Positions 23,708 to 32,729 of a stretch of DNA of 64,000 nucleotides are shown here, piece by piece. A program made the translations under genes and the position numbers. Numbering within the stretch: position 1 is the first letter of the stretch; each line of letters opens with the position of its first letter. The DNA is from Sulfuricurvum sp. (GTDB lineage Bacteria; Campylobacterota; Campylobacteria; Campylobacterales; Sulfurimonadaceae). The stretch is taken from positions 62,001 to 126,000 of the forward strand of contig NZ_JALNYS010000006.1 of the NCBI RefSeq assembly GCF_023229695.1, in the 5' to 3' direction. The notes under the pieces are model-generated. The model saw only the letters and a program-made list of their open reading frames with translations. It was not told where the DNA came from and did not search any database.

Positions 23708-24280
23708 ATGCAAAAAAATACCATTTTTCACCTCTTCCTCACCCTTTCACTCAGTTCGGCAAGCTATGGCGCGGAGACAACCGCATGGGATATTTTCGAC
23801 GGGATGGAGAGTTCCCTCAAAGGGGAGTGGAAGCTCTCTCCCGCCGATCAGCAAATCGGGACCGATTCGTACAAACACCCCGCACTCCTCCCCATCGTCG
23901 GAACCGATCAAACGGGGATCGGATTCAAACTCATCGGCGGTGACGTGACGATCATGGAAGATTTGCTCCCCAATACGGCCAAGCAGATGGTCACAATGTA
24001 CCATTGCAAGGATATTGCCTGCACCAACCTCAAAGCGACCCACTACTGTTCCAAACAAAACCAGCCTGAATTTCTCGCCAATCTGGCTCTGAGCACCCCC
24101 AAACGGATCGTCTTTGACTGCGATATGAGTACGGAGTTATGTCAATCGGACGAAGATCATATCCACCAGATCGTCCATGAACTCTCCGATGACGGGAAAC
24201 ATCTCAAAACTTCCTATTTTGCGTGGAAAAACAAAAAACTCAAAGATTCCCACTCGATCTACCATTTCGATCGGAAATAG
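23708..24280 (+). CDS. Hypothetical periplasmic protein
   Basis: A 190-residue protein with a Sec signal peptide (cleavage near ASYG-AE, about residue 21). The mature part has four cysteines in 'CKDIACTNLKATHYC' and 'CDMSTELC', which could form disulfides or bind metal. No known family recognised. It stands alone, with a plausible promoter (GTAAAATTCC) about 25 bases upstream. Confidence 0.65.
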   Translation: MQKNTIFHLFLTLSLSSASYGAETTAWDIFDGMESSLKGEWKLSPADQQIGTDSYKHPALLPIVGTDQTGIGFKLIGGDVTIMEDLLPNTAKQMVTMYHCKDIACTNLKATHYCSKQNQPEFLANLALSTPKRIVFDCDMSTELCQSDEDHIHQIVHELSDDGKHLKTSYFAWKNKKLKDSHSIYHFDRK

Positions 24281-24338
24281 TTTATGGATCCCGTATCAAG
24301 TATACGATGACAAAATACGTATGTACACATAGACGGTA

Positions 24339-25076
24339 TTAGACGACTCTAAAACGGGCATAGAGCGCATTATGGTCCGAAATCTTTTCGACATCGATCA
24401 CACCGCTCTCTATCAGCTCCAATCCCCGATAAAAGATATGGTCCAGTTTATGTTTCATAAACGACTTGATCAAATGTCCCTGTTCCATCTCGATGTTTTT
24501 CAATTCCAGGGTTTCTGAGAGTTTCATGAGTACATTCATCCGTTCTAGATTCCAGCTGTTAAAATCCCCCGTTACAATCAACGCCCCTTTATGATGGGCG
24601 CTCTTTTCAAAAATGGTTTCGATCTCCCTGCGGTATATCCGGTTCCCCCGGAAATTGATCGCATGCAGATTGACAAGCATAAGCTTCTCTCCGCCTGCAA
24701 GGGGATAATAGGAATAAACCGCACTTTTACGGGTTTGGATCATACTTTCACGGTGCAGCGATAAAAGCGAAAAACTCTCACTCTCAGGGATGCGTGAACC
24801 GTTTAACACGCCGTACATACGGTCAGGCAATCGTATATTCGGGGCAAAAGAAAGATGAAAATTTTCAACTATCATCGGATGGAGTCGATTTATTTTTACC
24901 TCTTGAAGCGCTATGAGATCAATGCAATAGCGTTCAAGTATCTCTTTAAAATATAAATTGAAGTGAAATCGGAGGTTCTCCTTATGAACATTCCAGCACA
25001 AAAGGGAGAATTCACACGGGAAGCTCTCCGCGCTCTTTGCTTCTTGAACGGTGCGAATTTGGCTTTTGGACATCAA
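24339..25076 (-). CDS. Endonuclease/exonuclease/phosphatase-family protein
   Basis: A 245-residue EEP-fold hydrolase. Motifs in order: CWNVHKEN, IALQEVK, TGDFNSWN and the C-terminal SDHNALYA, giving the Glu, Asp, Asn and catalytic His of the family. The substrate may be DNA or a phospho-ester; it lacks a signal peptide. It follows the cardiolipin synthase gene by 10 bases on the same strand, so a lipid-head-group or membrane role is possible. Confidence 0.8.
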   Translation of the reverse strand: MMSKSQIRTVQEAKSAESFPCEFSLLCWNVHKENLRFHFNLYFKEILERYCIDLIALQEVKINRLHPMIVENFHLSFAPNIRLPDRMYGVLNGSRIPESESFSLLSLHRESMIQTRKSAVYSYYPLAGGEKLMLVNLHAINFRGNRIYRREIETIFEKSAHHKGALIVTGDFNSWNLERMNVLMKLSETLELKNIEMEQGHLIKSFMKHKLDHIFYRGLELIESGVIDVEKISDHNALYARFRVV

Positions 25077-25086
25077 AACACTCTCC

Positions 25087-26460
25087 TTAGAGCTGGGGTG
25101 AGAAAACCCGCATAAAATTCTCCATCATCACCCTTCCCGGCGACCCTTTTTTAATCCCGGTCGAGGAGTGCCCCTGAAGATCTCTCATCCACCCCTCCAT
25201 CTGCACAATCACCGAGGGGGAATAGACGAAGCTGACCACTTCGTAATTCAGAAAGAGGCTCCGGTTATCAATGTTGACCGATCCCAGCATCAGGGCATAC
25301 TCGTCAAACAACACCGCTTTGGCATGAAGCATCGGCCCCTTGTAGAGATAAATTCCGATCCCGTTCTCCTGTGCTTCGCGCATATAGCTGCTTCGCCCCA
25401 TGTCCGACACCCAATTGGAGGTGCCGGGGGTGATCAGTCGGACGTCAACCCCCTTGTGCTTGGCGATAATAAGGGCCCTTAAAATGGTCTCGTCCGGTAC
25501 AAAATAGGGGGTGATAATCCAGATTTTGTGCAGGGCCGAATGGATAGCGCTTAAGAGGGTCTCATAGAGGGCATCACTCGCTATGTCCGGGCCGGAGGGG
25601 ACCACTTGAACCGCATTGTGCCGGCCGCATCGGGTCTCTTTTCGGATAGCCGCACCTGCTTTGCCCGTTGCATACTCGAAATCGGCGGCAAATATCTCCG
25701 CGTACAAGAAAGCCGCTTCCCCTTCGATCCGAAAAATCATATCGATCCACCGTTTTTTCATCGAATTCGGCCCCAGATACTCCTCCCCCAGATTCATCCC
25801 TCCGGCAAGAACAGTCCGTCCGTCAAACAGATAGATTTTTCGGTGATTGCGCAGGTTGATATAATTTTTGAACGGATCTTTTAGAATCGGCATAAAGAAC
25901 ACCACTTCGCCCCCTGCCTCCCGAAAGCGTTGAAGCGGACGCTGCCATAGGTAGAGCCGGTACGATCCTACCGCATCGATCAGGAGCTTCACCTCGATCC
26001 CCTGCATCGCTTTTTGAGTCAGTGCTTCCAAAATCGTTTGGGCTACCGAATCGTTTTGAACGATAAACGTACTGATCCAGATCGATTCGTGTGCTTTTGT
26101 AATCTCATTCAAAAGAGATTCATAGGCGCTGACACCGTCAAAACAGAGATTAAACTCATTCCGTACGGTTGCCGGAGCGATGGCATGGCTTTCCAACAAG
26201 ATCTCTATCGGGTTAAGCGGGGAGATAGAGTGAATCTGACCGTGAAGAAGGAGCTCTTTTTTTTTGCTCTTTTGCCGTATTTTTCGATTGCCGAATATAA
26301 AATAAAGGAAAAAAGCGGGAAAGGGGAAAAAGAGGATAACCATAAACCATGCCAATATCGTACTATGATTTCTCCGCAGGTAGAGCATATGGAGCATCGT
26401 GACCGCTTGCGCAGAGACCTCAAGCGCGATGTAAAAAACGATATAACTCATTTGCTCCAC
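25087..26460 (-). CDS. cls: Cardiolipin synthase (PLD family)
   Basis: A 457-residue phospholipase-D-type cardiolipin synthase. Two N-terminal transmembrane helices (about 5-25 and 32-52) are followed by two HxKxxxxD motifs: NHRKIYLFD and LHAKAVLFD, the second followed by GSVNIDNRS. It condenses phosphatidylglycerol molecules at the inner membrane. Length and layout match bacterial Cls. It is the first gene of a two-gene unit with the EEP protein; MITE copy C lies just upstream. Confidence 0.9.
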   Translation of the reverse strand: MEQMSYIVFYIALEVSAQAVTMLHMLYLRRNHSTILAWFMVILFFPFPAFFLYFIFGNRKIRQKSKKKELLLHGQIHSISPLNPIEILLESHAIAPATVRNEFNLCFDGVSAYESLLNEITKAHESIWISTFIVQNDSVAQTILEALTQKAMQGIEVKLLIDAVGSYRLYLWQRPLQRFREAGGEVVFFMPILKDPFKNYINLRNHRKIYLFDGRTVLAGGMNLGEEYLGPNSMKKRWIDMIFRIEGEAAFLYAEIFAADFEYATGKAGAAIRKETRCGRHNAVQVVPSGPDIASDALYETLLSAIHSALHKIWIITPYFVPDETILRALIIAKHKGVDVRLITPGTSNWVSDMGRSSYMREAQENGIGIYLYKGPMLHAKAVLFDEYALMLGSVNIDNRSLFLNYEVVSFVYSPSVIVQMEGWMRDLQGHSSTGIKKGSPGRVMMENFMRVFSPQL

Positions 26461-26475
26461 CCCTTTTTTTCTTCA

Positions 26476-26617
26476 CTGATGTTACGCACTTTCCGGGCGA
26501 AGCCCGGAAAGTGGCAGGGACTAAAGTCCCTACAACCCCCTGAAGCTTCCCGCATCTGTCGGATGCGGGAGATTACTAACCTTTTTGCACTTGTTTAGAC
26601 AAGGTGCGTAAGGTCAG
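26476..26617 (-). repeat. Structured MITE-like repeat, copy C
   Basis: A full copy, reverse orientation, from CTGATGTTACGCAC to the complement of CTGACCTTACGCAC. The hairpin arms here are GCATC/GATGC and CCGGGC/GCCCGG, differing from copy A in both arms so that pairing is kept. It lies upstream of cls. Confidence 0.85.
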
Positions 26618-26773
26618 TTCTTTATTATAGCGTTCTAACCTTTCTCGCCGTATTAAGTCCCCATTGGCTTTTTTTACATCCCCCGCTTTTCCGGACCTCT
26701 TTCAGGAAGGCAAAAGGTAAAGCCGATATAAATACTCCCGCAAAACATCCAAAAACCGAAGGATACAGAAAAC

Positions 26774-27457
26774 ATGAAATCCCTACTCCCTCTATGGTTA
26801 GCCATCACCCTTTTCGCCGTTTCGCTTCATGCCAAAATACCGGAGAACAAAACCATTATTGCCAAGATGATCAAGGGATACGGAGGGGAAAAAAATCTTC
26901 GCCAGTTAAACGATTATGAGCAGATTTGGCACATCGAGACAAAAACGACCGATAGCAACGGTACCGATAAACGGGCTGTTCATCTCCCCTTCTTTCTTAA
27001 AACAGAGCTCATCTACCCCAACAAAACCGAGACCCGTACCCTAATCAATGATTACGGGACCAAACAGTTCGGTGAAGAGAAGATGGAAGTGAGAGGGGCG
27101 ATGCTTGATGCGATGAAATTGCAGCTGATACGCCTCTTTCACCCGCTGGTGCTGAAAGAAAAAATGAAGAGCCTGAGTCTATCCGAAGTACCGGAATACT
27201 ACGTGCTCACCTTGCACGCCGATCATTTGAGCGCCGACTATTTTGTCTCCAAAAAAAGCTATCTGATCGAAAAAGTGGTAGGGCATCTTCAGATGGGTGA
27301 ACAAAACATGGAATTTGTCACCCTGTACGAGGAGTACAAACCGATCAACGGCGTCATGCTCCCGCACACCGAGACCAAATACGCCGGAAACGTCAACACG
27401 GCGGTGATGCGGCTCAAGGAGATGAAATTTATCCCCTCCGTCCAATCACAGCACTGA
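26774..27457 (+). CDS. Hypothetical periplasmic LolA-like protein
   Basis: A 227-residue protein with a signal peptide (cleavage near SLHA-KI, residue 20). The mature protein starts with a helix containing 'GYGGEKNLRQLNDYEQ' and then alternating strands, the pattern of LolA/LppX-fold lipid-carrier-like proteins. No direct family assignment is possible by eye. It stands alone behind a 150 bp AT-rich gap after MITE copy C. Confidence 0.6.
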   Translation: MKSLLPLWLAITLFAVSLHAKIPENKTIIAKMIKGYGGEKNLRQLNDYEQIWHIETKTTDSNGTDKRAVHLPFFLKTELIYPNKTETRTLINDYGTKQFGEEKMEVRGAMLDAMKLQLIRLFHPLVLKEKMKSLSLSEVPEYYVLTLHADHLSADYFVSKKSYLIEKVVGHLQMGEQNMEFVTLYEEYKPINGVMLPHTETKYAGNVNTAVMRLKEMKFIPSVQSQH

Positions 27458-27518
27458 GCATCGGAGAGAGCCTTCTCTCCCTTCTTCGATCACCACTCTT
27501 TCGCATCCGAATATCCCC

Positions 27519-27558
27519 GGCACTTTACGGGCTTTGCGCGTAAAGTGCGTAACATCCG
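27519..27558 (+). repeat. Structured MITE-like repeat, fragment D
   Basis: Only the right-hand hairpin and terminus remain: GGCACTTTACGGGC..., ending GTGCGTAACATC. The loop-side arm (GCGCGTAAAGTGC) keeps pairing with the left arm. Confidence 0.65.
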
Positions 27559-27594
27559 TTATAATGGTGAAAAATAATCCAAGGTTCTCTCCGT

Positions 27595-28509
27595 ATGTCA
27601 AAATATTCGACCCCTACCCGACAATTGCGCTCCTTCTGTTTTCAAAACAATACCGCTGACATTGAAAAAGCGATCGAGTATTTTGCCGTATTCGGCGCAA
27701 TGGGGTGGAATATCGATATCTCAAAACCCCTCGAAGAGCTGATCGAAGAGAAGGTTCTGGCAAACTACCGCTACATCCACGGAGACATTACCAAGATCAC
27801 TCAGAGTAACAAAGCCCACCACTCCCTCCTCACCGCACTCGCTACCGGGGACCGGCGGGAACGCTCCGCATTCAAACGTGCCGGATTGGGACGAAAAGAG
27901 GGGGAAGAGTCGGCAGCTTTTTTGATCAAACACGCTTTGCTGGTCCGGGAGCACTCGCAAGAGGAGCCTGCCGATGAAAACGAAGAGGTCTCTGATCGTC
28001 TTGTGTTTCTCACCCCTTTTCTGCGCTTTTGGTTCTCGTGCGTCTCCCCTTACTATAAAGGGATCAAAGAGGGGAATTTCACCGAGGTCAAAGAGCGGTG
28101 GGAGAATACAAAGCAAACCTTTTTTGAACCCGCATACGAAGCACTGATCAAAGAGCTGGTCAAACAGAGCTTCCAAGAGGACCCGGTGCAAAAAGTGGGC
28201 TCTTACTGGGACAAAAACGGCGAAATAGAGATATTGGGGCAAACGAAATCGGGGAAAATCGTCGCGGGCGGGTGCAAATATTCCAAAGCCAAAGCCAATA
28301 AAAGCGAACTGAGTAAATTACAGGAGAAATGCGCACGCGCACAGCTCAAAGCCGATATTTTCGTCATCTTCTCCAAAAACGGATTTTCAAGCGAGTTTAA
28401 AAAAGAAAAAGGGGAGAATCTCCGCCTTTTCACCCTAAAAAACCTCAAAACGCTGATCGAGGGGCTTAGCGAAAACGATCTCCTCGTCAATACCAACAAG
28501 AAATACTGA
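27595..28509 (+). CDS. DUF234-type nuclease-like protein without ATPase domain
   Basis: A 304-residue protein whose C-terminal half matches the DUF234 region found at the end of archaeal-type AAA ATPases: 'VGSYWDKNGEIEILGQTKSG' followed by KIVAGGCKYSKA resembles a PD-(D/E)XK core with an acidic strand and a Lys. The usual N-terminal P-loop ATPase is absent; residues 1-130 look like a winged-helix region. Relatives occur in Campylobacterota as stand-alone proteins. Function is unknown; nuclease activity is inferred. Confidence 0.65.
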   Translation: MSKYSTPTRQLRSFCFQNNTADIEKAIEYFAVFGAMGWNIDISKPLEELIEEKVLANYRYIHGDITKITQSNKAHHSLLTALATGDRRERSAFKRAGLGRKEGEESAAFLIKHALLVREHSQEEPADENEEVSDRLVFLTPFLRFWFSCVSPYYKGIKEGNFTEVKERWENTKQTFFEPAYEALIKELVKQSFQEDPVQKVGSYWDKNGEIEILGQTKSGKIVAGGCKYSKAKANKSELSKLQEKCARAQLKADIFVIFSKNGFSSEFKKEKGENLRLFTLKNLKTLIEGLSENDLLVNTNKKY

Positions 28510-28559
28510 TCCGAAACGATGATCACCCTTCCCGATCCCCCCTTCTTCGGCGAAAAAAT

Positions 28560-29024
28560 ATGACCGTTCACGCCGTAACCGATGAAAATCTTTTCGTCTA
28601 CCTAAACCTTATCCAATGCTATGAGGCGGAATTCTCCAGAATTACCCATAAAAAACCGAATAAAGAGGGGCTATTCGAACTTGATACCCACCTCGGAGAG
28701 ACTGTGAGCGGATGGCTCCTCATGATCGGCGAAACCCCTGCCGCACTTGCAGCGATTACCCATACCGCAAACCGCTGCCATGAAGTCTGTGAATTCTATG
28801 TCGTCCCTTCGTTTCGTCACCAAGCGGTAGGGATAGAATTCGCCCATCAAATCTGGAGAATATTCCCGGGAGAGTGGGTGATCAAACAGATAGAGGGGGC
28901 CGAATACGCCTCGAAATTTTGGCGCAAAGCCATCACCGCTTATCATCAGACACCCTACCGCGAAGATCGCTACAATGATCCTTATTGGGGTGTTGTCACA
29001 CGTCAACGTTTTAATATTTTATAA
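28560..29024 (+). CDS. GNAT-family N-acetyltransferase
   Basis: A 154-residue acetyltransferase-fold protein. The core strand and acetyl-CoA loop appear in CEFYVVPSFRHQAVGIEFAHQI, where the usual R/QxxGxG/A loop is RHQAVG. The substrate is unknown. No Shine-Dalgarno lies before the ATG; instead a 14-codon open frame (28519-28563, MITLPDPPFFGEKI) ends with ATGA across the start, so initiation may be coupled to it. Confidence 0.75.
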   Translation: MTVHAVTDENLFVYLNLIQCYEAEFSRITHKKPNKEGLFELDTHLGETVSGWLLMIGETPAALAAITHTANRCHEVCEFYVVPSFRHQAVGIEFAHQIWRIFPGEWVIKQIEGAEYASKFWRKAITAYHQTPYREDRYNDPYWGVVTRQRFNIL

Positions 29025-29083
29025 TATCTACATTATCCGAATAAAATTGGGGTAAAATTCCACGAAAATAAAAAAGGATCATC

Positions 29084-29362
29084 ATGGCATGGGCAACCGC
29101 ACGACACATATTGGTAAGTACGCAAGAGGAGTGTAACACCCTCAAAGCAGAGATCGAAAACGGAGCATCGTTCGAGAGCGTTGCACAAAACCACTCACAA
29201 TGCCCGTCCGGGAGAAAAGGGGGAGATTTGGGACGGTTCAGCCCGGGACAGATGGTCCCTGAGTTCGATAAAGCGGTATTTACCGGAGATGTCGGCGTAT
29301 TATACGGCCCGATCCAAACCCAATTTGGTTTCCATCTTCTGGAAGTGACCGGCAGAGGCTAA
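29084..29362 (+). CDS. ppiC: Parvulin-type peptidyl-prolyl isomerase
   Basis: A 92-residue single-domain parvulin: ARHILVS at the N-terminus, 'CPSGRKGGDLGRFSPGQMVPEF' core (in part GGDLGRFSPGQMVPEF) and GFHLLEVT at the end. It has no signal peptide, so it is a cytoplasmic PpiC-like foldase. AAAAAAGGATC precedes the ATG, and TAAAAT at about 29052 can serve as a -10 box. Confidence 0.9.
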   Translation: MAWATARHILVSTQEECNTLKAEIENGASFESVAQNHSQCPSGRKGGDLGRFSPGQMVPEFDKAVFTGDVGVLYGPIQTQFGFHLLEVTGRG

Positions 29363-29434
29363 AAAAAAAGGCTCTTCCCCTTTGACCCCCGTTAATGTTT
29401 TTCGGATATCATCCCCTAAAACAAAGGGGTTTAC

Positions 29435-29839
29435 ATGTTCATCGACTATTTCTTATCTTTCGGCCTCTTTTTCCTGACCGCAATGGCCGTTGCCGTTCTC
29501 TTTCTCTTCCTCTACGCTTTAGTCACCCCGTATGATGACTATCAGATGATTTTTGTCGACAACAATACCGCAGCCGCTCTCGGATTCGGCGGAGCAATCG
29601 TCGGACTATGCATCCCCCTCTACAGTGCACTGGTCCACTCCGTCTCTTACATCGATTTTGTCATGTGGGCGGGAGTTGCTATGTCGATCCAGCTCCTCTT
29701 TGCATTTGCCCTGACACGACTGAGCGGAAAATATTCGGTCGAAAGGCACATCATCAGCGGCAATATTTCGGTCGGTATTCTGATGGCGTTCATGTCCGTC
29801 TCGATCGGGTTGATCAACGCCGGCTCAATGAGTTACTGA
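29435..29839 (+). CDS. DUF350-like four-helix membrane protein
   Basis: A 134-residue inner-membrane protein with four hydrophobic helices (about 8-30, 48-70, 76-95, 108-128). The AALGFGGAIVGLCIPLYSAL segment matches the DUF350 pattern. Function unknown. It stands alone; the following gene is on the other strand. Confidence 0.7.
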   Translation: MFIDYFLSFGLFFLTAMAVAVLFLFLYALVTPYDDYQMIFVDNNTAAALGFGGAIVGLCIPLYSALVHSVSYIDFVMWAGVAMSIQLLFAFALTRLSGKYSVERHIISGNISVGILMAFMSVSIGLINAGSMSY

Positions 29840-29939
29840 TTTTGAGGTTTAAAGATATCGAACGCAGAGGATATCGGCAGAGCGGGGAGAGGATCGTATT
29901 CCCCGAATCCAAATTGTGGAGTGTTTCCGCCGATTCGCT

Positions 29940-31052
29940 CTAGCTTAATCGGTCCATCGTTTGCAGCAACTCTTCCATTTTGTCATCGACGGTTCCCACG
30001 TATTTCGTCAAATCCATCATCTCGTCCATATTCTGGTTTAACGATTCGCTGTTATCGTTGATCGCCTGTATCAGGACATTGATCGTTGCTGACGTTTCCG
30101 CCAAACTTTTTTGGGTCCGTTCGGCGAGTTTGCGCACTTCATCCGCGACAACGGCAAATCCACGTCCGTGTTCCCCTGCCCGTGCCGCTTCGATTGCCGC
30201 ATTCAAGGCAAGCAGATTAGTCTGATCGGCGATATCTCCGATTGTAATCAATATCTGTTTGGTCTCTTGTGCATTTCCGGCCAATGATTGCAGGTTAATG
30301 GAGAGTTCATGTTCTTTATTGGCTACGTTTTGGATACGTTCCACGGTCGTATTGATCATACCGTTGAGTTCAACGAATTGGTTGCTTCGAAGAGTCTCGA
30401 TCGTATTTTTCAGCTGCCGGGTCGTGTTGTTGAGCACCTCTTTGGCTTCCACGTTCTGAGACTCCATCGATTGGAGTGCCACCCCAAGTTCATTGATGTT
30501 TGCAAGCAATTCTCCCATTTTTCCTTCGACATTGATCGTCGCGCGGGTGGTAAATTTCCCCTCGCTCAGGGCGCGGAGCACTTCAATCGCCTGATTAAGA
30601 TTCGTATCGGTGGCATCGAGCATCTGATTCATTGTTTTTCGGAGCATATGGACATGCGGGGTTTTCGAATCGCTCCCCACCCGGCACATAAAATGGCCCC
30701 GACGCACCTTATCCGCCAGCAATACCATTTCGCCGGCCACTTTTATATCCTGTTCCAAAATCGATTCATGCGTTTTGATCAAATGGTTAAGCTTCTCTTC
30801 GATGGTTCCGGGGTGTGCCGCAATCGGTTCAACCTGATTACGTTTAAACTGCATCAACTCCTCCAATTGGTTCAATTGCTGAATCACACTCTCAGAAAGC
30901 GATGAAGAAGAGGAGAGGCTAATCCCTAAAGCAACCGCGAACAATACGGCAATCACCAGAGCGTTAAGCCAAAGCGCATTGAGCGTGAGAACCAAGATCA
31001 GACCTAAAATACCCGTTATCGATAAAAGAGCTATTTTTGAACTTTTTTCCAT
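29940..31052 (-). CDS. Methyl-accepting chemotaxis protein, CetA-like
   Basis: A 370-residue chemoreceptor with two adjacent N-terminal hydrophobic helices (about 8-28 and 30-48) and no periplasmic sensor. A HAMP-like linker follows, and then the signalling tip (DQTNLLALNAAIEAARAGEH, then GRGFAVVADEVRKLAERT). This architecture matches Campylobacter CetA, which works with a separate cytoplasmic PAS protein in energy taxis. The PAS gene lies 18 bases upstream on the same strand, giving exactly that pair. Confidence 0.85.
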   Translation of the reverse strand: MEKSSKIALLSITGILGLILVLTLNALWLNALVIAVLFAVALGISLSSSSSLSESVIQQLNQLEELMQFKRNQVEPIAAHPGTIEEKLNHLIKTHESILEQDIKVAGEMVLLADKVRRGHFMCRVGSDSKTPHVHMLRKTMNQMLDATDTNLNQAIEVLRALSEGKFTTRATINVEGKMGELLANINELGVALQSMESQNVEAKEVLNNTTRQLKNTIETLRSNQFVELNGMINTTVERIQNVANKEHELSINLQSLAGNAQETKQILITIGDIADQTNLLALNAAIEAARAGEHGRGFAVVADEVRKLAERTQKSLAETSATINVLIQAINDNSESLNQNMDEMMDLTKYVGTVDDKMEELLQTMDRLS

Positions 31053-31070
31053 GTTTTTATCCTTCAGGTA

Positions 31071-31448
31071 TCACAATGTTTTGTAAAGTGTTTCAGCTTT
31101 TTTAATCTCGGCGATCGAAGCTTTACGGCGGCAGGACATGTAGCCGTGTTGGCCGTCTTCGCACGCCATATTCGGATATACGGTTGCAAAGACCCAATAA
31201 AACCCGCCGTTTTTGGTTTTGTTCTTGACGTACCCTTTCCAGATATTTCCCCTTTTTACCGTCTCCCATAAATCTTTGAATGCCGCTTTTGGCATATCGG
31301 GGTGACGGACGATGTTGTGCGGCCGTCCGATCAGCTCATCAAGACTGTATCCGGCAATTTTGCAGAAATCCTCATTCGCAAAAAGAATATTCCCTTTTGA
31401 ATCGGTCTGTGATACCAAAAAATCGGTCTCATTTAACTCGTATTCCAT
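31071..31448 (-). CDS. PAS-domain protein, CetB/Aer-like
   Basis: A 125-residue protein consisting of one PAS domain. 'GNILFANEDFCKIAGYSLDELIG' (in part NEDFCKIAGYSLDELIG), PHNIVRHPDMPKAAF and the 'GGFYWVFATVYP' strand match the FAD-binding PAS of Aer and CetB. It should sense redox state and signal through the adjacent membrane receptor. First gene of the pair. Confidence 0.85.
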   Translation of the reverse strand: MEYELNETDFLVSQTDSKGNILFANEDFCKIAGYSLDELIGRPHNIVRHPDMPKAAFKDLWETVKRGNIWKGYVKNKTKNGGFYWVFATVYPNMACEDGQHGYMSCRRKASIAEIKKAETLYKTL

Positions 31449-31642
31449 CCCATTTCCCTTCTGTTTTCAATAATCTTCAAAGTATATCCTACCCCAATCC
31501 AAAAAAACAGATCGATTATGCGTATAATTAAGGCAACGAATACCCATTTTGCAAAATCGTTACATTCTCTGAACCCTTTCTCGCTCCCTACACCCTCTTG
31601 CTCTACCCCTATTCATCGGTAGACAATATCCAAAATGGTACA

Positions 31643-31820
31643 TGATGTTACGCACTTTTCGGGCAAAGCCCGTAAAGTGGCAGGGACTAAAGTCCCTACA
31701 ACCCCCAAAACAAGCGAAGCGCTCCCGAAGGGATGTTTCCTGAAACGCTACCCACATCTTTCGGATGCGCGAGATTAACTCCCCATTACGCACTTGTTTA
31801 ACTAAAGCGTATAAGGTCAG
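31643..31820 (-). repeat. Structured MITE-like repeat, copy E (with insertion)
   Basis: A 178 bp copy, reverse orientation. Both termini are present (TGATGTTACGCAC and, degenerate, AAGCGTATAAGGTCAG). About 40 bp are inserted between the ACAACCCCC and CTACCCACATC blocks; the insert AAGCGAAGCGCTCCCGAAGG resembles part of the family-3 repeat at 13655. Its right edge is five bases from a -10 box for the EamA gene. Confidence 0.75.
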
Positions 31821-31836
31821 ATGGTACAATGGCGCC

Positions 31837-32724
31837 ATGATATTACACCACTCCCTCTCTTCTACCCGACGCGGTATCCTCCTGATGATTACCGCATCTT
31901 TTTTGTTTGCTCTGACACTCGCTTTTGCCAAACTGCTCTCGGCATCAATGGGATCGGTTGAAGTGACGTTCTGGCGCAATGCGGTCGGTCTGGTCGTCAT
32001 TTCGGCGACAATTTTTCACACACCGATCCGTAACATCGGAGGGCGCCCTTTTACCCTCGCTTTTCGGGGGATCATCGGTACGGTCGCCTTATTGACTTTT
32101 TTTTATACACTTAGCGCCACCTCCCTCTCCAATGCTATCGTTTATGCTAAAACCGAACCGATTTTTACCGCTTTACTCGCTTTTTTTCTGCTGGGGGAGA
32201 AACTCTCCTCCAGTGCCGTTTTTGCGATTGCGATCGGATTTGCGGGGGTCGCCGTACTCAGCGGCATGGAGTTTGACTATCTGCATGTGATGGGAATACT
32301 AACCGGATTCTTATCGGCTCTGGCCTATACAAGCGTACGAAGTCTCAAAAGCTACTACGATGCAAGGAGCGTCGTCCTCTCTTTTATGATCTTCGGCGTT
32401 CTGATCCCTATCGTATTGATGATAGCGGCAGAGTTTATCACCTCGGATCTTTTTGCCTTTGCACTGAGCCCTTTTGTCGTCCCATCGGGGAGTGATTGGA
32501 TTTGGATTATTCTAATGGGTGTTGCCGCCGCATTAGGACAGATATACATGACACGGGCGTATTATTACGCGAAAGCGGGATTAATCAGTACGGTCAGTTA
32601 TTCCGGGGTCCTCTTTGCGACCCTCTTTGGAATCCTATTAGGAGATCTTCTCCCGACCCCGCTTATGATCGCCGGAGCGGTGCTCATTATTACCGGCGGA
32701 ATCATCCTTGCCCGGCAAAAATAG
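31837..32724 (+). CDS. EamA/DMT-family transporter
   Basis: A 295-residue drug/metabolite transporter with about ten transmembrane helices and two EamA repeats (about 12-140 and 150-292). 'FWRNAVGLVVI' and 'NAIVYAKTEPIFTALLAFFLLGE' (in part KTEPIFTALLAFFLLGE) are typical. The frame extends into the MITE, but ATG 31837 is chosen because TACAAT (31825-31830) lies six bases upstream. The transcript would therefore be leaderless, with the -35 region supplied by the MITE end. The substrate is unknown. Confidence 0.85.
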   Translation: MILHHSLSSTRRGILLMITASFLFALTLAFAKLLSASMGSVEVTFWRNAVGLVVISATIFHTPIRNIGGRPFTLAFRGIIGTVALLTFFYTLSATSLSNAIVYAKTEPIFTALLAFFLLGEKLSSSAVFAIAIGFAGVAVLSGMEFDYLHVMGILTGFLSALAYTSVRSLKSYYDARSVVLSFMIFGVLIPIVLMIAAEFITSDLFAFALSPFVVPSGSDWIWIILMGVAAALGQIYMTRAYYYAKAGLISTVSYSGVLFATLFGILLGDLLPTPLMIAGAVLIITGGIILARQK

Positions 32725-32729
32725 TTATT

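Noticed and set aside
28671..29006. Long antisense frames inside the GNAT gene and, similarly, inside ccsBA (46314-47396) and uvrA (56741-57580)
   Set aside because: They lie wholly within well-recognised genes, lack ribosome binding sites and show no family features.
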